Assembly: GCA_902494565.1 (NCBI GenBank)
Contig: CABUTN010000009.1
Coordinates: forward strand, 1 to 60,162
Origin: an uncultured Collinsella sp.
GTDB lineage: Bacteria > Actinomycetota > Coriobacteriia > Coriobacteriales > Coriobacteriaceae
Reading direction: 5' to 3'
DNA length: 60,162 bases
Positions 35,272 through 44,045 of this stretch are shown here, piece after piece. Every line of letters starts with the position of its first letter. Position 1 is the first letter of the stretch. Made by a program: the position numbers and the translations under genes. The notes under the pieces were generated by a model, which made no database searches, was not told where the DNA came from, and saw only the letters and a program-made list of their open reading frames with translations.

Positions 35272-35562
35272 ATGTTCCAGGCTGGAGATGTCGTCGAGAC
35301 CGATTTCGAAGGATTTCTGAAGCTGCTGCGTTCCAAGACGCGCGCTTTCGTGTCGATCAACGATCACGAGTACTACATCACGCACACCGATGGCTATTGG
35401 CGTGTTCAGGATTGCGAGGCCCTCAACGACAAGGGCCACTTTACTGACTGCTCCGAGCTGGTCAACACGGTCTGCGAGGTCGTCGAGCTGCCGTGGATTG
35501 CCGGCAAGAGCCTGCATGACAGCTTCTCGGGCGCTACGGTCTATGAGGCCGTCGCCGCTTAA
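35272..35562 (+). CDS. Hypothetical small protein
   Basis: 96 residues, not recognised. It is acidic, with central motif VSINDHEYYITHTDGYWRVQDCEALNDKGHF in short pieces and two cysteines. No signal peptide or membrane helix is visible, so a soluble cytoplasmic protein is likely. The start at 35272 has a strong AGGAGGT eight bases upstream; a 25-residue extension lacks one. It stands alone, with a good terminator after it, so it is probably a real, separately expressed gene. Confidence 0.75.
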   Translation: MFQAGDVVETDFEGFLKLLRSKTRAFVSINDHEYYITHTDGYWRVQDCEALNDKGHFTDCSELVNTVCEVVELPWIAGKSLHDSFSGATVYEAVAA

Positions 35563-35588
35563 CAGGCAATAAAACTCGATTTTCACGT

Positions 35589-35624
35589 GACCGCTGGCGC
35601 CGCCCCCGCGCCGGCGGTCTTTTT
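35589..35624 (+). terminator. Terminator after the 96-residue gene
   Basis: GACCGCTGGCGC pairs with GCCGGCGGTC around CGCCCCCGC and is followed by TTTTT. Confidence 0.88.
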
Positions 35625-35668
35625 CTGCCGATAGGCCATAAAAATGCACGCATTTGCGGAGAGCCTGT

Positions 35669-35725
35669 TGACGATAGTCAAAACTCGGACTAATCTAGAG
35701 ACACATAATTGGTCAAAAATCGGAC
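35669..35725 (+). promoter_or_regulatory. Promoter and probable MarR operators
   Basis: TTGACG (35669-35674) and TAATCT (35692-35697) are 17 bases apart. The sequence GTCAAAACTCGGAC (35678-35691) lies between them, and GTCAAAAATCGGAC (35712-35725) follows, giving two near-identical 14-base direct repeats 34 bases apart. This is a likely autoregulatory site for the MarR protein encoded 20 bases downstream. Confidence 0.6.
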
Positions 35726-35743
35726 AATTGAATGGTGGGATAG

Positions 35744-36244
35744 ATGAATAGTGCGGTTACGCTGGTCGACTTCGACCGGTTGCTCAATGGACTCGACCAT
35801 ATCTATTCGGAGTTCTCGCGCGCCTGCGGCCTTTCGGACTGCGCCTATTGGATGCTCGTCGATACCAGCACGGCGGGCGGCAGTATTGCCGTAAGCCGTC
35901 TGACAAGCGAATGGTTCTACAGCAAGCAGACCATCAACTCGGCAATTAAAACCTTGACGGCGCGGGGCTTCGCAGCGTTGGAGTTTGCCGAAGGCAGCCG
36001 TAAGAACAAGGTTGTGAGCCTGACCGAAGAGGGCAGGCGATTTGCCGAGCGTTATGCGCTGCCGGCACTCAAGGCCGAGCAGCGAGCCTTTGGCGCGCTT
36101 GAGCCATGTGAGCAGCGCGAGATTATGCGCTTGATCGGCAAATTCTCTCAGGTGCTCGGCGATGAGTGCGATGCCTTTAAGCAGCATATCGCTGCCGAGA
36201 GCCAAGCCGAGAATCAAGGTGAGGGGGAGTCGTGCGACTGTTAA
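35744..36244 (+). CDS. MarR-family transcriptional regulator
   Basis: 166 residues. Winged helix: SRLTSEWFYSKQTINSAIKTLTARGF (in parts, about 52-76), wing FAEGSRKNKVVSLTEEGRRFA, and helical dimer ends. MarR proteins usually repress drug efflux genes and release DNA on ligand binding. It is the first gene of an operon with two ABC exporter subunits, whose start overlaps its stop codon, so it is most likely the repressor of that exporter. The start has TGGTGGGA upstream. Paired direct repeats lie in its promoter. Confidence 0.9.
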   Translation: MNSAVTLVDFDRLLNGLDHIYSEFSRACGLSDCAYWMLVDTSTAGGSIAVSRLTSEWFYSKQTINSAIKTLTARGFAALEFAEGSRKNKVVSLTEEGRRFAERYALPALKAEQRAFGALEPCEQREIMRLIGKFSQVLGDECDAFKQHIAAESQAENQGEGESCDC

Positions 36245-37968
36245 TGAGGTTTCTAAAGCCATATCGAGGGCTTGTCGCAGTGACGCTGCTGGTGCTGCTG
36301 GTGGATAACGTCGGTACGCTGTTGGTTCCCACGATGCTGGCGAACATGGTCAACACCGGTATTACCACGGGCGATGTCGACTACATTTTACGCAACGGCC
36401 TATACATGTTTATCGCGACCAGCATGGCTAGCGGCGGCACGGTGCTGGGCTGCTATCTTTCGGCGCGCCTGGCCGCCAACGTGGCTTGCGATATCCGCAA
36501 TGCCGTGTACGACAAATCGCTCGAGCTCGCGGCCAGCGATTTTGAGCGCTTTGGCACCGGATCGATGATCACGCGCTCGCTCAACGACATCAACGTGATT
36601 CAGCAGGCGATTCTGCAGACGATTCAGCTGGTGCTGCCCGTGCCGTTTTTGGCTGTGGCGGGCATCATATTCGCCTGGTTTATCGATCCCGCCATGGGCA
36701 CGCTTCTGGGCGTAGTCGTTGCGATTGTGCTGGTGGCGGCGGTCTTTACGGTTGCCAACGCGGCGCCGATTTTTATGCGCCTACAGGGCTTTATCGACCG
36801 CATGAACGTGGTGCTGCGCGAGAATATTGTGGGCGTGCGCGTCATCCGTGCGTTTAACAAGGAGCGCCACGAGGAACGGCGTCTGGACGAGGTGTTTAGC
36901 GAATACGCCGCCAACGCCATCAAAGTCAACCACCTGTTTGTGGGCCTCGACAGCTCAAGCTTCTTTTTGATGAACATCGCCGAGGTGGCGGTGCTGTGGG
37001 TGGGCGGCAACCGCGTAGGCGCCCACGCCATGCAGATTGCGAGTATCTCGGCGGTGCTGGAGTATGCAATTCTGATCCTGTTCTTTGTGATGATGGCGCA
37101 GATGGTGGTGCTGACGCTGCCACGCGCCGCGGCATGCCTAAGCCGTGCGCAGCAGGTGTTGGAGATTGAGCCGAGCATCGTCGATGGCGAGCGCACGCTG
37201 GATGACGGGGCGCGCGAGCCCCAAGACGAAGCCGATGCGGTGGCCGTGTTCGACCACATGTCGTTTCGCTTTGACGATGCCGACGAGGACACCCTGTGCG
37301 ACCTGAGCTTTGCCTGCCGTCGCGGTCAGACGACTGCGATCGTTGGCTCGACAGGCTCGGGCAAATCGACGGTGGCAAAGCTTCTGCTGCGCTTCCACGA
37401 TGCCACCAAGGGCTCCATTCGCCTGAATGGTGTGGACCTGCGCGAGCTTACGCAAGACGAAATCCGCGGGCGCATTGCCTATGTGCCGCAGAAGGCGTGG
37501 CTGTTCTCGGGCACGGTGGCGAGCAACCTTCGCTTTGGTAACGAAGGCGCGACCGAGGGCGACATGCTTCACGCGCTTGAGGTTGCCCAGAGCACCTTTG
37601 TACTCGACCAACCGCAGGGGCTCGATACCCCGGTGGCGCAGGGCGGTACGAACTTCTCGGGTGGTCAGCGCCAGCGCCTGGCGATCGCCCGCGCACTCAT
37701 GAAGCATGCCGATCTATATATCTTCGATGACAGTTTTTCGGCCCTGGACTTTAAGACCGATGCCGCCCTGCGCCATGCGCTGCAGGGCGAGACGCGTGAC
37801 GCTGCGGTGCTCATCATCGCGCAGCGCATCTCGACGATCTTGCACGCCGACCAGATCGTCGTGCTCAAGGATGGCGAGGTTGTGGGTCTGGGCACGCATG
37901 GCGAGCTTATGGAAACCTGCGAGGTGTACCGCGCCATCGCGGAATCGCAGATGAAGGGAGGTGAGTAG
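36232..37968 (+). CDS. ABC exporter subunit with degenerate Walker B site
   Basis: 578 residues. Type IV (exporter) half-transporter: six hydrophobic helices in the first ~310 residues and a C-terminal ATPase. Walker A is GSTGSGKST, the signature FSGGQRQRLA, and Walker B reads YIFDDSFSALDF, with Asp in place of the catalytic Glu. This is the degenerate half of a heterodimeric exporter; the partner is the next gene. The GTG at 36232 is chosen for GAGG seven bases upstream; an ATG at 36244 is the alternative. It overlaps the MarR stop. Likely substrate: drugs or lipids. Confidence 0.9.
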   Translation: MRLLMRFLKPYRGLVAVTLLVLLVDNVGTLLVPTMLANMVNTGITTGDVDYILRNGLYMFIATSMASGGTVLGCYLSARLAANVACDIRNAVYDKSLELAASDFERFGTGSMITRSLNDINVIQQAILQTIQLVLPVPFLAVAGIIFAWFIDPAMGTLLGVVVAIVLVAAVFTVANAAPIFMRLQGFIDRMNVVLRENIVGVRVIRAFNKERHEERRLDEVFSEYAANAIKVNHLFVGLDSSSFFLMNIAEVAVLWVGGNRVGAHAMQIASISAVLEYAILILFFVMMAQMVVLTLPRAAACLSRAQQVLEIEPSIVDGERTLDDGAREPQDEADAVAVFDHMSFRFDDADEDTLCDLSFACRRGQTTAIVGSTGSGKSTVAKLLLRFHDATKGSIRLNGVDLRELTQDEIRGRIAYVPQKAWLFSGTVASNLRFGNEGATEGDMLHALEVAQSTFVLDQPQGLDTPVAQGGTNFSGGQRQRLAIARALMKHADLYIFDDSFSALDFKTDAALRHALQGETRDAAVLIIAQRISTILHADQIVVLKDGEVVGLGTHGELMETCEVYRAIAESQMKGGE

Positions 37969-37969
37969 C

Positions 37970-39976
37970 ATGACCGAGGAGCTCAAGAAGCAGGGCGGCG
38001 TTGATGACGCCGCTGCCGCGGGACTGGTCGAGGAAACGGCTGCCGCGTCGACCGAGCTGGATGACGCCGCCAAGGCTGCAGCCGAGCGCGAGGCTCGCCG
38101 CCAAGCGCTCTACGAGGAAAACGAACGTGCCGAGGACGAGCGCGCCCGCGCCGAGGCAGAGCGTATGCGCGACGTGGACGACGAAGACGAGGACGAGACA
38201 CCTCGGGATACCTGGGCGACGGTGCGCCGCCTGTGGAGTGAGGCTGCCGGCGACCATTGGCGCTTCTATATCGTGTTCGCGAGCATCGTGTTCTATGTCA
38301 TCTTTAACACCGCGGCGCCGGCATATAGCGCCCGCGTGATCGATGAGCTGTGGGGCCACATTCAGGTAGCGTTTGTCAACAACGCCACCTTCAGCATCAC
38401 CTGGGAGAACTGCGGCAGGACTATCTTCATCTACTTTTTGATTTGGACGGCCGCCGCCTCGTTCTACGCGCTCCAGAGCTTTTTGATGTCGAGCGTGGCC
38501 GAACGCCTCAATCTGCGCCTGCGCAACCGCATCGCGCAAAAGCTCAACCGTCTGCCGCTCGCCTATTTTGACGCGCATCGTCCCGGCGAGGTCGTCAGCC
38601 GCGCGACCAACGACCTGGACAAGATGTCCGAGAGCATGCAGCGCGGATTGCTGCAGCTGCTCGTGTCGATCGGCACGGTTGTTGGTGCTGTGAGCGTGAT
38701 GTTCGTGTTCAGCGTGCAGCTTACGCTCGTCTTTCTGTTCTTTACGGCACTGTCGCTGCTGGTGACGAAGGTCGTCTCGCGCCGCACACACGATGTGACG
38801 GGCGAGCGCCAGGAGTGGGTGTCCAAGATTACGAGTGCGGTCGAGGAAGGCTATTCGGGCCGTCTGGTGATCCGCGCGTTTAACCGCGAGCGCCAGAGCT
38901 CCGCTGAGGTGCACGAGGCTTCGAAGGAACTGGCTCGTGTGAGCACCAAGGCCGACTTTATGATCAATGCTGTCGGCCCCGCGGTGCGCTTTATCGGCCG
39001 CTTGGCGCAGATCGTTATTGCGCTTGTGGGCTGCAGCATGCTGGTTGCCGGTCACATGACCGTCGGCGTGTTCCAGGCGTTCTTCCAGTTTATCTACGAG
39101 GCGTCCGAGCCCATGACGCAGTTGTCGTTTACCTTCAACTCGCTGCAGAGCGCGCTGGCGAGTGCAGAGCGCGTGTTCGACCTGCTCGATGAGCCCGAGA
39201 TGGAGGCCGATCCGCTGCCGGACAAGGCCGCCAAGCTGCCGGGTCGCGTGGAGGGCCGCGTCTCCTTTGAGCATGTGCGCTTTGGTTATTCGCCCGACAA
39301 GCCGCTTATGCGCGACGTGTCGTTTACCGCCGAGCCGGGCCAGAAGATTGCCGTGGTGGGAACCACGGGCGCAGGCAAGACGACGCTCATCAACTTGCTC
39401 ATGCGCTTCTACGAGATTGACGGCGGGCGTATTACGCTCGACGGCGTGGATACGAGCCGCATGGACCGCGGCGAGCTACGGCAGCAGTTTGGCATGGTGC
39501 TGCAGGACGCCTGGCTGTTCGACGGCACGATTGCCGAGAATATCGCCTACGGCTGCCCCGAGGCGACGCGCGACGAAATTGTGGCCGCCGCTCGTGCCGC
39601 GCAGGTCGACTTCTTTGTGCGCACCATGCCGCAGGGCTACGACACGCGCGTGGCCAACGATGCCGAAAGCATCAGCCAGGGCCAGCGTCAGCTGCTGACC
39701 ATCGCACGCGTGCTGCTCAACAACCCGGCGATTCTCATCCTGGACGAGGCGACCTCAAGCGTGGACACGCGTACCGAGCTTGCCATCGGCCGTGCCATGG
39801 ATGCGCTTATGCGCGGGCGCACGAGCTTTGTGATCGCACACCGCCTGTCGACGATTGTGGATGCCGACCTGATCTTGGTCATGGATCACGGCAACATTAT
39901 CGAGCAGGGCACGCATAAGGAGCTGCTGGCTGCCGAGGGTGCCTACGCCGACCTCTATCTGAGCCAGTTCGCATAA
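37970..39976 (+). CDS. ABC exporter subunit with canonical catalytic site
   Basis: 668 residues. A ~75-residue charged, Ala/Glu-rich N-terminal extension precedes six membrane helices and the ATPase. Walker A is GTTGAGKTT, the signature ISQGQRQLL and Walker B ILILDEATSSVDT with the catalytic Glu. Together with the previous gene it forms an asymmetric heterodimer of the BmrCD/TM287-288 type. AAGGGAGG lies nine bases before ATG 37970; the upstream GTG is less likely. A repeat element begins directly after its stop codon. Confidence 0.92.
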   Translation: MTEELKKQGGVDDAAAAGLVEETAAASTELDDAAKAAAEREARRQALYEENERAEDERARAEAERMRDVDDEDEDETPRDTWATVRRLWSEAAGDHWRFYIVFASIVFYVIFNTAAPAYSARVIDELWGHIQVAFVNNATFSITWENCGRTIFIYFLIWTAAASFYALQSFLMSSVAERLNLRLRNRIAQKLNRLPLAYFDAHRPGEVVSRATNDLDKMSESMQRGLLQLLVSIGTVVGAVSVMFVFSVQLTLVFLFFTALSLLVTKVVSRRTHDVTGERQEWVSKITSAVEEGYSGRLVIRAFNRERQSSAEVHEASKELARVSTKADFMINAVGPAVRFIGRLAQIVIALVGCSMLVAGHMTVGVFQAFFQFIYEASEPMTQLSFTFNSLQSALASAERVFDLLDEPEMEADPLPDKAAKLPGRVEGRVSFEHVRFGYSPDKPLMRDVSFTAEPGQKIAVVGTTGAGKTTLINLLMRFYEIDGGRITLDGVDTSRMDRGELRQQFGMVLQDAWLFDGTIAENIAYGCPEATRDEIVAAARAAQVDFFVRTMPQGYDTRVANDAESISQGQRQLLTIARVLLNNPAILILDEATSSVDTRTELAIGRAMDALMRGRTSFVIAHRLSTIVDADLILVMDHGNIIEQGTHKELLAAEGAYADLYLSQFA

Positions 39977-40005
39977 TGTGACAAAGGGACAGTCCCACAT
40001 GTCCC
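39977..40005. repeat. GGGACAGTCCC element starting at a stop codon
   Basis: TGTGACAAAGGGACAGTCCC starts at the base after the exporter TAA and is followed by ACATGTCCC. The same TGTGACAAAGGG arm forms the clean palindrome at 56856. Confidence 0.75.
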
Positions 40006-40014
40006 ATCAACGCA

Positions 40015-40052
40015 AAGGCGCGCCGGGGATGAATTCCCTGGCGCGCCTTCTT
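40015..40052. terminator. Terminator between the exporter operon and cysE
   Basis: AAGGCGCGCC pairs with GGCGCGCCTT, with an inner GGGGA/TCCCT pairing and a TTCTTGT tail. Outer CATCAAC/GTTGATG arms extend it. It serves converging genes. Confidence 0.85.
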
Positions 40053-40083
40053 GTGTTGATGCGGGCTTGTGCCGTTCGCAGCC

Positions 40084-40788
40084 CTAGCGTTCGTCCACGA
40101 GCTTTGCGACGAGGGCTTTGAGCTCGGCCACCTCTCGCTCGAGTTCCTTGACGCGGCGGGCGTTCTCGGTGATGCCCTGGCGGTTGAGGGCACTCTGCTC
40201 GGCGGCGTCATCGGGCATGTACTCGCGATGCTGCTTGGCATCGAAGCTCTCCTCGAACACGCGGCAGCCGTTGCGCTTGATGATGCGTCCCGGCACGCCC
40301 ACGACGGTGCAGTTGTCGGGCACGTCTTTGACGACGACCGAGTTGCCGCCGATCTTGACGTTGTTGCCGATGCGAATGTTGCCGAGCACCTTGGCACCCG
40401 TGCCCACGGTGACGTTATCGCCGAGCGTTGGGTGGCGCTTGCCGGTTTCGTTGCCGGTGCCGCCGAGCGTAACGCCCTGGTAAAGCACACAGTTGTCGCC
40501 CACAATGGTGGTCTCGCCGATGACGACGCCCATGGCGTGGTCGATAAAGAAATGCTTGCCGATCTGTGCGGCGGGATGAATCTCGACGCCGGTGATGTGG
40601 CGGGTGATTTGTGAGAGCACGCGGGCGAGCGAGCGATGACCGTGCTCCCAGAGCCAGTGCTCGGGCACGTGGTTCCACTTGGCGTGCAGGCCAGGATAGG
40701 AAAGGAAGATGACCAGACCGTTTTGCGCGGCGGGATCCTGCGCTTGGACGGTCTTGATGTCCTCGCGAATGGTACTGATAAAGCTCAC
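40084..40788 (-). CDS. cysE: Serine O-acetyltransferase
   Basis: 234 residues. It makes O-acetylserine from serine and acetyl-CoA, the carbon precursor for cysteine. A left-handed beta-helix of hexapeptide repeats (IGKHFFIDHAMGVVIGETTIVGDNCVLYQGVTLGG in pieces, about 75-150) carries the CysE/EpsC motifs HAMGVVIGE and GVTLGG. A Leu/Glu-rich coiled tail (about 205-232) follows. The start is GTG at 40788 with AAGGGAGG seven bases upstream. cysK is not next door. Two GCGATTC direct repeats (40818 and 40836) flank a TATACT-type -10 on its promoter strand. Confidence 0.93.
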   Translation of the reverse strand: MSFISTIREDIKTVQAQDPAAQNGLVIFLSYPGLHAKWNHVPEHWLWEHGHRSLARVLSQITRHITGVEIHPAAQIGKHFFIDHAMGVVIGETTIVGDNCVLYQGVTLGGTGNETGKRHPTLGDNVTVGTGAKVLGNIRIGNNVKIGGNSVVVKDVPDNCTVVGVPGRIIKRNGCRVFEESFDAKQHREYMPDDAAEQSALNRQGITENARRVKELEREVAELKALVAKLVDER

Positions 40789-41011
40789 CGGCCGCCCTCC
40801 CTTAGCGCCATGGCAATGCGATTCAATAAAGTATAGCGATTCGCTAGGGATTAGGAAGGACAATCTTGGCGGCATTGCGCAACAGGTGTCAGTTATGCAA
40901 ACTTGCTGGTAATGGAGTCATGCTTTTGTGGGGTTGCGCACGAGGGGGCGCCGCAACCGTATACTGGTCAACTTGGACGTATCCGCGCCCACAACTGAGA
41001 GGTTTTACTTC

Positions 41012-41659
41012 ATGGGTTTCATCAATTTTATCGCCGAGCTGCTTAAGGATCCGCGCACTGCGATCGCCAGCTGGATTGCCGCCGGCCCGCTTATGGCCTA
41101 CGGCTGCGTGTTCTTGATCATCTTTATCGAGACGGGCGTGGTGTTCTTCCCGTTCCTTCCCGGCGATTCGCTGCTGTTCGCCTCGGGCTTCTTTGCCCAC
41201 AACGGCGGCTTTAACATCGTGGCGCTTCTGGCCACCGCATGGGCCGCAGCCATCTTGGGCGATCAGTGCAACTTTATGATCGGCCACTTCTTTGGCAAAA
41301 AGATTATCGCTTCGGGCAAGGTGAAGGCCATGACGCCCGAGCGCATCAAAAAGTCCGAGGACTTCTTGGACAAGTGGGGCCACCTGGCCATCTTCCTGGG
41401 TCGCTTCTTTCCGTTTATCCGCACCTTCGTGCCCTTTATCGCCGGCATGGGCGGTATGCACTGGCGCAACTTTGTCATCTTTAACGTGCTGGGCGGCATT
41501 ACCTGGTCGACGGTCTTTACGCTGCTGGGCTACTTCTTTGGCGGCATTCCCTTTGTGCAGGAGCACTTTGAGCTGCTGATTATCGGTATCGTCGCCGTGT
41601 CGATCATCCCGACCGTGGTCGGCCTGGTTAAGGCTAAGCTGGGCAAAAAGAACGCGTAG
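41012..41659 (+). CDS. DedA-family membrane protein
   Basis: 215 residues. Four to five hydrophobic helices with the DedA/VTT motifs FLPGDSLLFASGFFA (about 48-62), the conserved GRFFPFIRTFVPFIAGMGGM (about 128-147) and FNVLGGITWS. The family acts in lipid and proton homeostasis, with scramblase-like members that recycle undecaprenyl phosphate or phospholipids. The start has GAGAGG upstream. It is divergent from cysE and monocistronic. Confidence 0.92.
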   Translation: MGFINFIAELLKDPRTAIASWIAAGPLMAYGCVFLIIFIETGVVFFPFLPGDSLLFASGFFAHNGGFNIVALLATAWAAAILGDQCNFMIGHFFGKKIIASGKVKAMTPERIKKSEDFLDKWGHLAIFLGRFFPFIRTFVPFIAGMGGMHWRNFVIFNVLGGITWSTVFTLLGYFFGGIPFVQEHFELLIIGIVAVSIIPTVVGLVKAKLGKKNA

Positions 41660-41688
41660 CTCGAGCCAGCGCGCAAACCGTGCAGTTG

Positions 41689-41722
41689 AGGCCCGTCACC
41701 GCTTACGGTGGCGGGCCTTTTT
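41689..41722 (+). terminator. Terminator after dedA
   Basis: AGGCCCGTCACCG pairs with CGGTGGCGGGCCT around CTTA, followed by five T. Confidence 0.92.
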
Positions 41723-41947
41723 GCTTCGGTCAAATGAAAATACTTTAGTTAGTTAAAGAAAAACGTTTTATCCGACGCGCGTGCGGAGTACAATCTCGTG
41801 CATGCGAATCGACGTGCCATCGGCTTTGATGCTGTTCGCGTGTCCCGTCCGGCTCTACGCTCCGGGCGTGCGACGTTGCGACGCGGTCGGCCTCGGTCCT
41901 TGCGTGCGAGTTCGCGAGTATGCAACTGTGTATGTAAGGAGCGACAC

Positions 41948-43000
41948 ATGACTGTCGAGAAGAAGGATATCGATTGGGGTAGCCTCGGCTTTGGCTACAT
42001 GAAGACCGATTACAGCTACGAGGCCCATTGGAAGGACGGCGAGTGGGACGAGGGCGGCCTGACCACCGACCACACCTTGCATGTCTCCGAGTGCGGCGGC
42101 ATCTTCCATTACTGCCAGGAGGTCTTTGAGGGCCTGAAAGCCTACACCGCCGAGGACGGCAGCATCGTCTGCTTCCGTCCCGACATGAACGCCGAGCGCA
42201 TGTATAACTCTGCCCAGCGCCTCGAGATGCCCCCGTTCCCCAAGGACAAGTTCGTTGAGGCCGTCAAGCAGGTCGTCTCTGCCAACGCCGCCTGGGTTCC
42301 GCCCTTCGGCTCCGGCGCGACCCTGTACGTGCGTCCGTTTATGATCGGCTCCGGTGACGTGATCGGCGTGGCTCCCGCTCCTGAGTACACGTTCCGCATC
42401 CTCGTGACCCCGGTCGGTCCGTACTTTAAGGGTGGCCTCAAGCCCGTCAAGCTGCGCGTTTCCGAGTATGACCGTGCAGCACCGCACGGTACCGGCAACA
42501 TCAAGGCCGGCCTGAACTACGCCATGTCCCTTAAGCCCACGATGGAGGCCCATCGCGAGGGCTATGCCGAGAACCTGTATCTCGACTCCGAGTCCCGCAC
42601 CTATGTCGAGGAGACCGGTGGCGCCAACGTCCTGTTCGTGAAAGAGGATGGCACGCTCGTCGTTCCGCAGTCGCACACCGACTCCATCCTGCCCTCCATC
42701 ACCCGTCGTTCGCTCGTTCAGGTTGCCGAGGATTTGGGCATGACCGTCGATCAGCGTCCCGTCGAGTGGGCCGAGGTCAAGGCCGGCACCTTTGTCGAGT
42801 GCGGCCTGTGCGGCACCGCTGCCGTCATCTCTCCGGTTGGCGAAATCGACAACAAGGTTTACGGCGCCGACGAGACCGTGACCTTCCCGGCTGGCTACAC
42901 CGAGATCGGCCCTGTGATGAAGAAGCTCCGCGAGACCCTGACTGGTATCCAGTCCGGTGCTGTCGAGGATAAGCACAACTGGGTTTACACCGTCGCGTAA
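41948..43000 (+). CDS. ilvE: Branched-chain amino acid aminotransferase
   Basis: 350 residues. Fold-type IV PLP enzyme, the last step of Val, Leu and Ile synthesis. Features: FEGLKAY near 60, RPFMIGSG, the PLP lysine in GNIKAGLNYAMSL (about 182), YVEETGGANVLFV, and the C-terminal GTAAVISPVGEI. The start at 41948 has AAGGAG upstream; a 50-residue Arg-rich extension is an artefact. The ~190-base leader before it (41750-41947) contains a TACAAT -10-like element at 41789 but no recognised riboswitch or leader peptide. Confidence 0.95.
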   Translation: MTVEKKDIDWGSLGFGYMKTDYSYEAHWKDGEWDEGGLTTDHTLHVSECGGIFHYCQEVFEGLKAYTAEDGSIVCFRPDMNAERMYNSAQRLEMPPFPKDKFVEAVKQVVSANAAWVPPFGSGATLYVRPFMIGSGDVIGVAPAPEYTFRILVTPVGPYFKGGLKPVKLRVSEYDRAAPHGTGNIKAGLNYAMSLKPTMEAHREGYAENLYLDSESRTYVEETGGANVLFVKEDGTLVVPQSHTDSILPSITRRSLVQVAEDLGMTVDQRPVEWAEVKAGTFVECGLCGTAAVISPVGEIDNKVYGADETVTFPAGYTEIGPVMKKLRETLTGIQSGAVEDKHNWVYTVA

Positions 43001-43017
43001 AGCTGTCTTACCTGTCC

Positions 43018-43142
43018 GGGCGGAGAGCAAGTTCCCTCCCGGCGCGTCCTCGGACATGCAAGAAGCCCTCGCTGCGCACTTCGTGCGGCGAGGGCTTCTT
43101 GCGTCCTGCGGAGTGCGCCGGGAGGGAACTTGCTCTCCGCCC
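43018..43142. repeat. Nested palindrome downstream of ilvE
   Basis: Outer arms of 28 bases (43018-43045, 43115-43142) are perfect. Inside, GCAAGAAGCCCTCGC pairs with GCGAGGGCTTCTTGC (43058-43102) and CGCAC/GTGCG closes the tip. The layout of an outer stem plus an inner perfect hairpin equals that of the 10714 palindrome, though the sequences differ. Confidence 0.88.
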
Positions 43143-43194
43143 TGCGGGTTCGGCGTTGTCACAACGGGCAATGATTAATCTGAATAAAGATGGT

Positions 43195-43255
43195 GCGCGG
43201 CCTTTTGGCCGCGCTTTTTATAAAGAAGGGGTCCAAGGCGATTGCCCTGGACCCC
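43195..43255. terminator. Two converging terminators between ilvE and lemA
   Basis: GCGCGGCC-TTTT-GGCCGCGC followed by five T (43195-43219) acts on the plus strand. GGGGTCCAAGGC/GCCCTGGACCCC (43228-43255) reads into a CTTCTTT run on the minus strand and ends lemA. Confidence 0.85.
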
Positions 43256-43294
43256 TAAAGGATCAATGTGATGGCGGAAGCTTGGCCGTGCCTA

Positions 43295-43846
43295 CTAGAA
43301 CTTGACGGTCGGGGCCTGGCGGGCTGCTTCGGCGGCCTCGAAGCCCTGGCGCTCCTTAAACTGGAAGATGCCGGCAAAGATGACAGCCGGGAACGTCTGA
43401 ATGGCGTTGTTGTAGCTGAGTACGCAGTCGTTGTAGCTCTGGCGTGCATAGCTAATCTTGTTCTCGGTATCCTCGAGCGATGCCTGCAGCTGCGTAAAGT
43501 TGGTGTTTGCCTTAAGATCGGGATAGGCCTCGGCTACGGCGAAGAGCTGACGCAGCGCACCGGTCAGCACGTTGTCGGCTTCCATCTTGGCCTCGGGCGT
43601 GGTGGCCTTGACGGCGGTGTTACGCGCGCTGATCACGGCGGAGAGCGTCTCCTGCTCGTGCTTGGCGTAGCCCTTGACGGTCTCGACCAGGTTGGGGATC
43701 AGGTCGTTGCGGCGCTGCAGCTGTGTATCGATGTTCTGCCAGGCGTTATCGATGCGGTTACGCTTGGTGACCATGTTGTTGTAGATGCCGGCGATGGCGC
43801 AGACAATCACAATGACAACAACGATGCCGATGATGACGGTAATCAT
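43295..43846 (-). CDS. LemA-family membrane protein
   Basis: 183 residues. One N-terminal hydrophobic helix (2-22, IGIVVVIVIVCAIAGIYN) and a long helical bundle with RRNDLIPNLVETVKGYA (about 44-60), AYPDLKANTNF and the C-terminal FEAAEAARQAPTVKF. The family is widespread but of unclear function; the C-terminal tail in Listeria gives the LemA antigen name. The start ATG 43846 has CGGAGA upstream. It is divergent from the TetR gene across about 200 bases. Confidence 0.92.
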   Translation of the reverse strand: MITVIIGIVVVIVIVCAIAGIYNNMVTKRNRIDNAWQNIDTQLQRRNDLIPNLVETVKGYAKHEQETLSAVISARNTAVKATTPEAKMEADNVLTGALRQLFAVAEAYPDLKANTNFTQLQASLEDTENKISYARQSYNDCVLSYNNAIQTFPAVIFAGIFQFKERQGFEAAEAARQAPTVKF

Positions 43847-44045
43847 GATGTCTCCGTTTCGAATGGCCGCGGCGGCATGCGCCAGCTGCCGTTGGTATAA
43901 CGCTACTAGTATACCCGCAACGTTTTGCCGTGCCGAACTTTCCGGCAAGCGTTATGTTTTCGGCGGGGTTGGTACCGGGGCAAAGCGCGCGAGGTACAGG
44001 TGTAAGATATGCGACAGATTGACGAGTGTTGTCTTTGCCCTGAGG

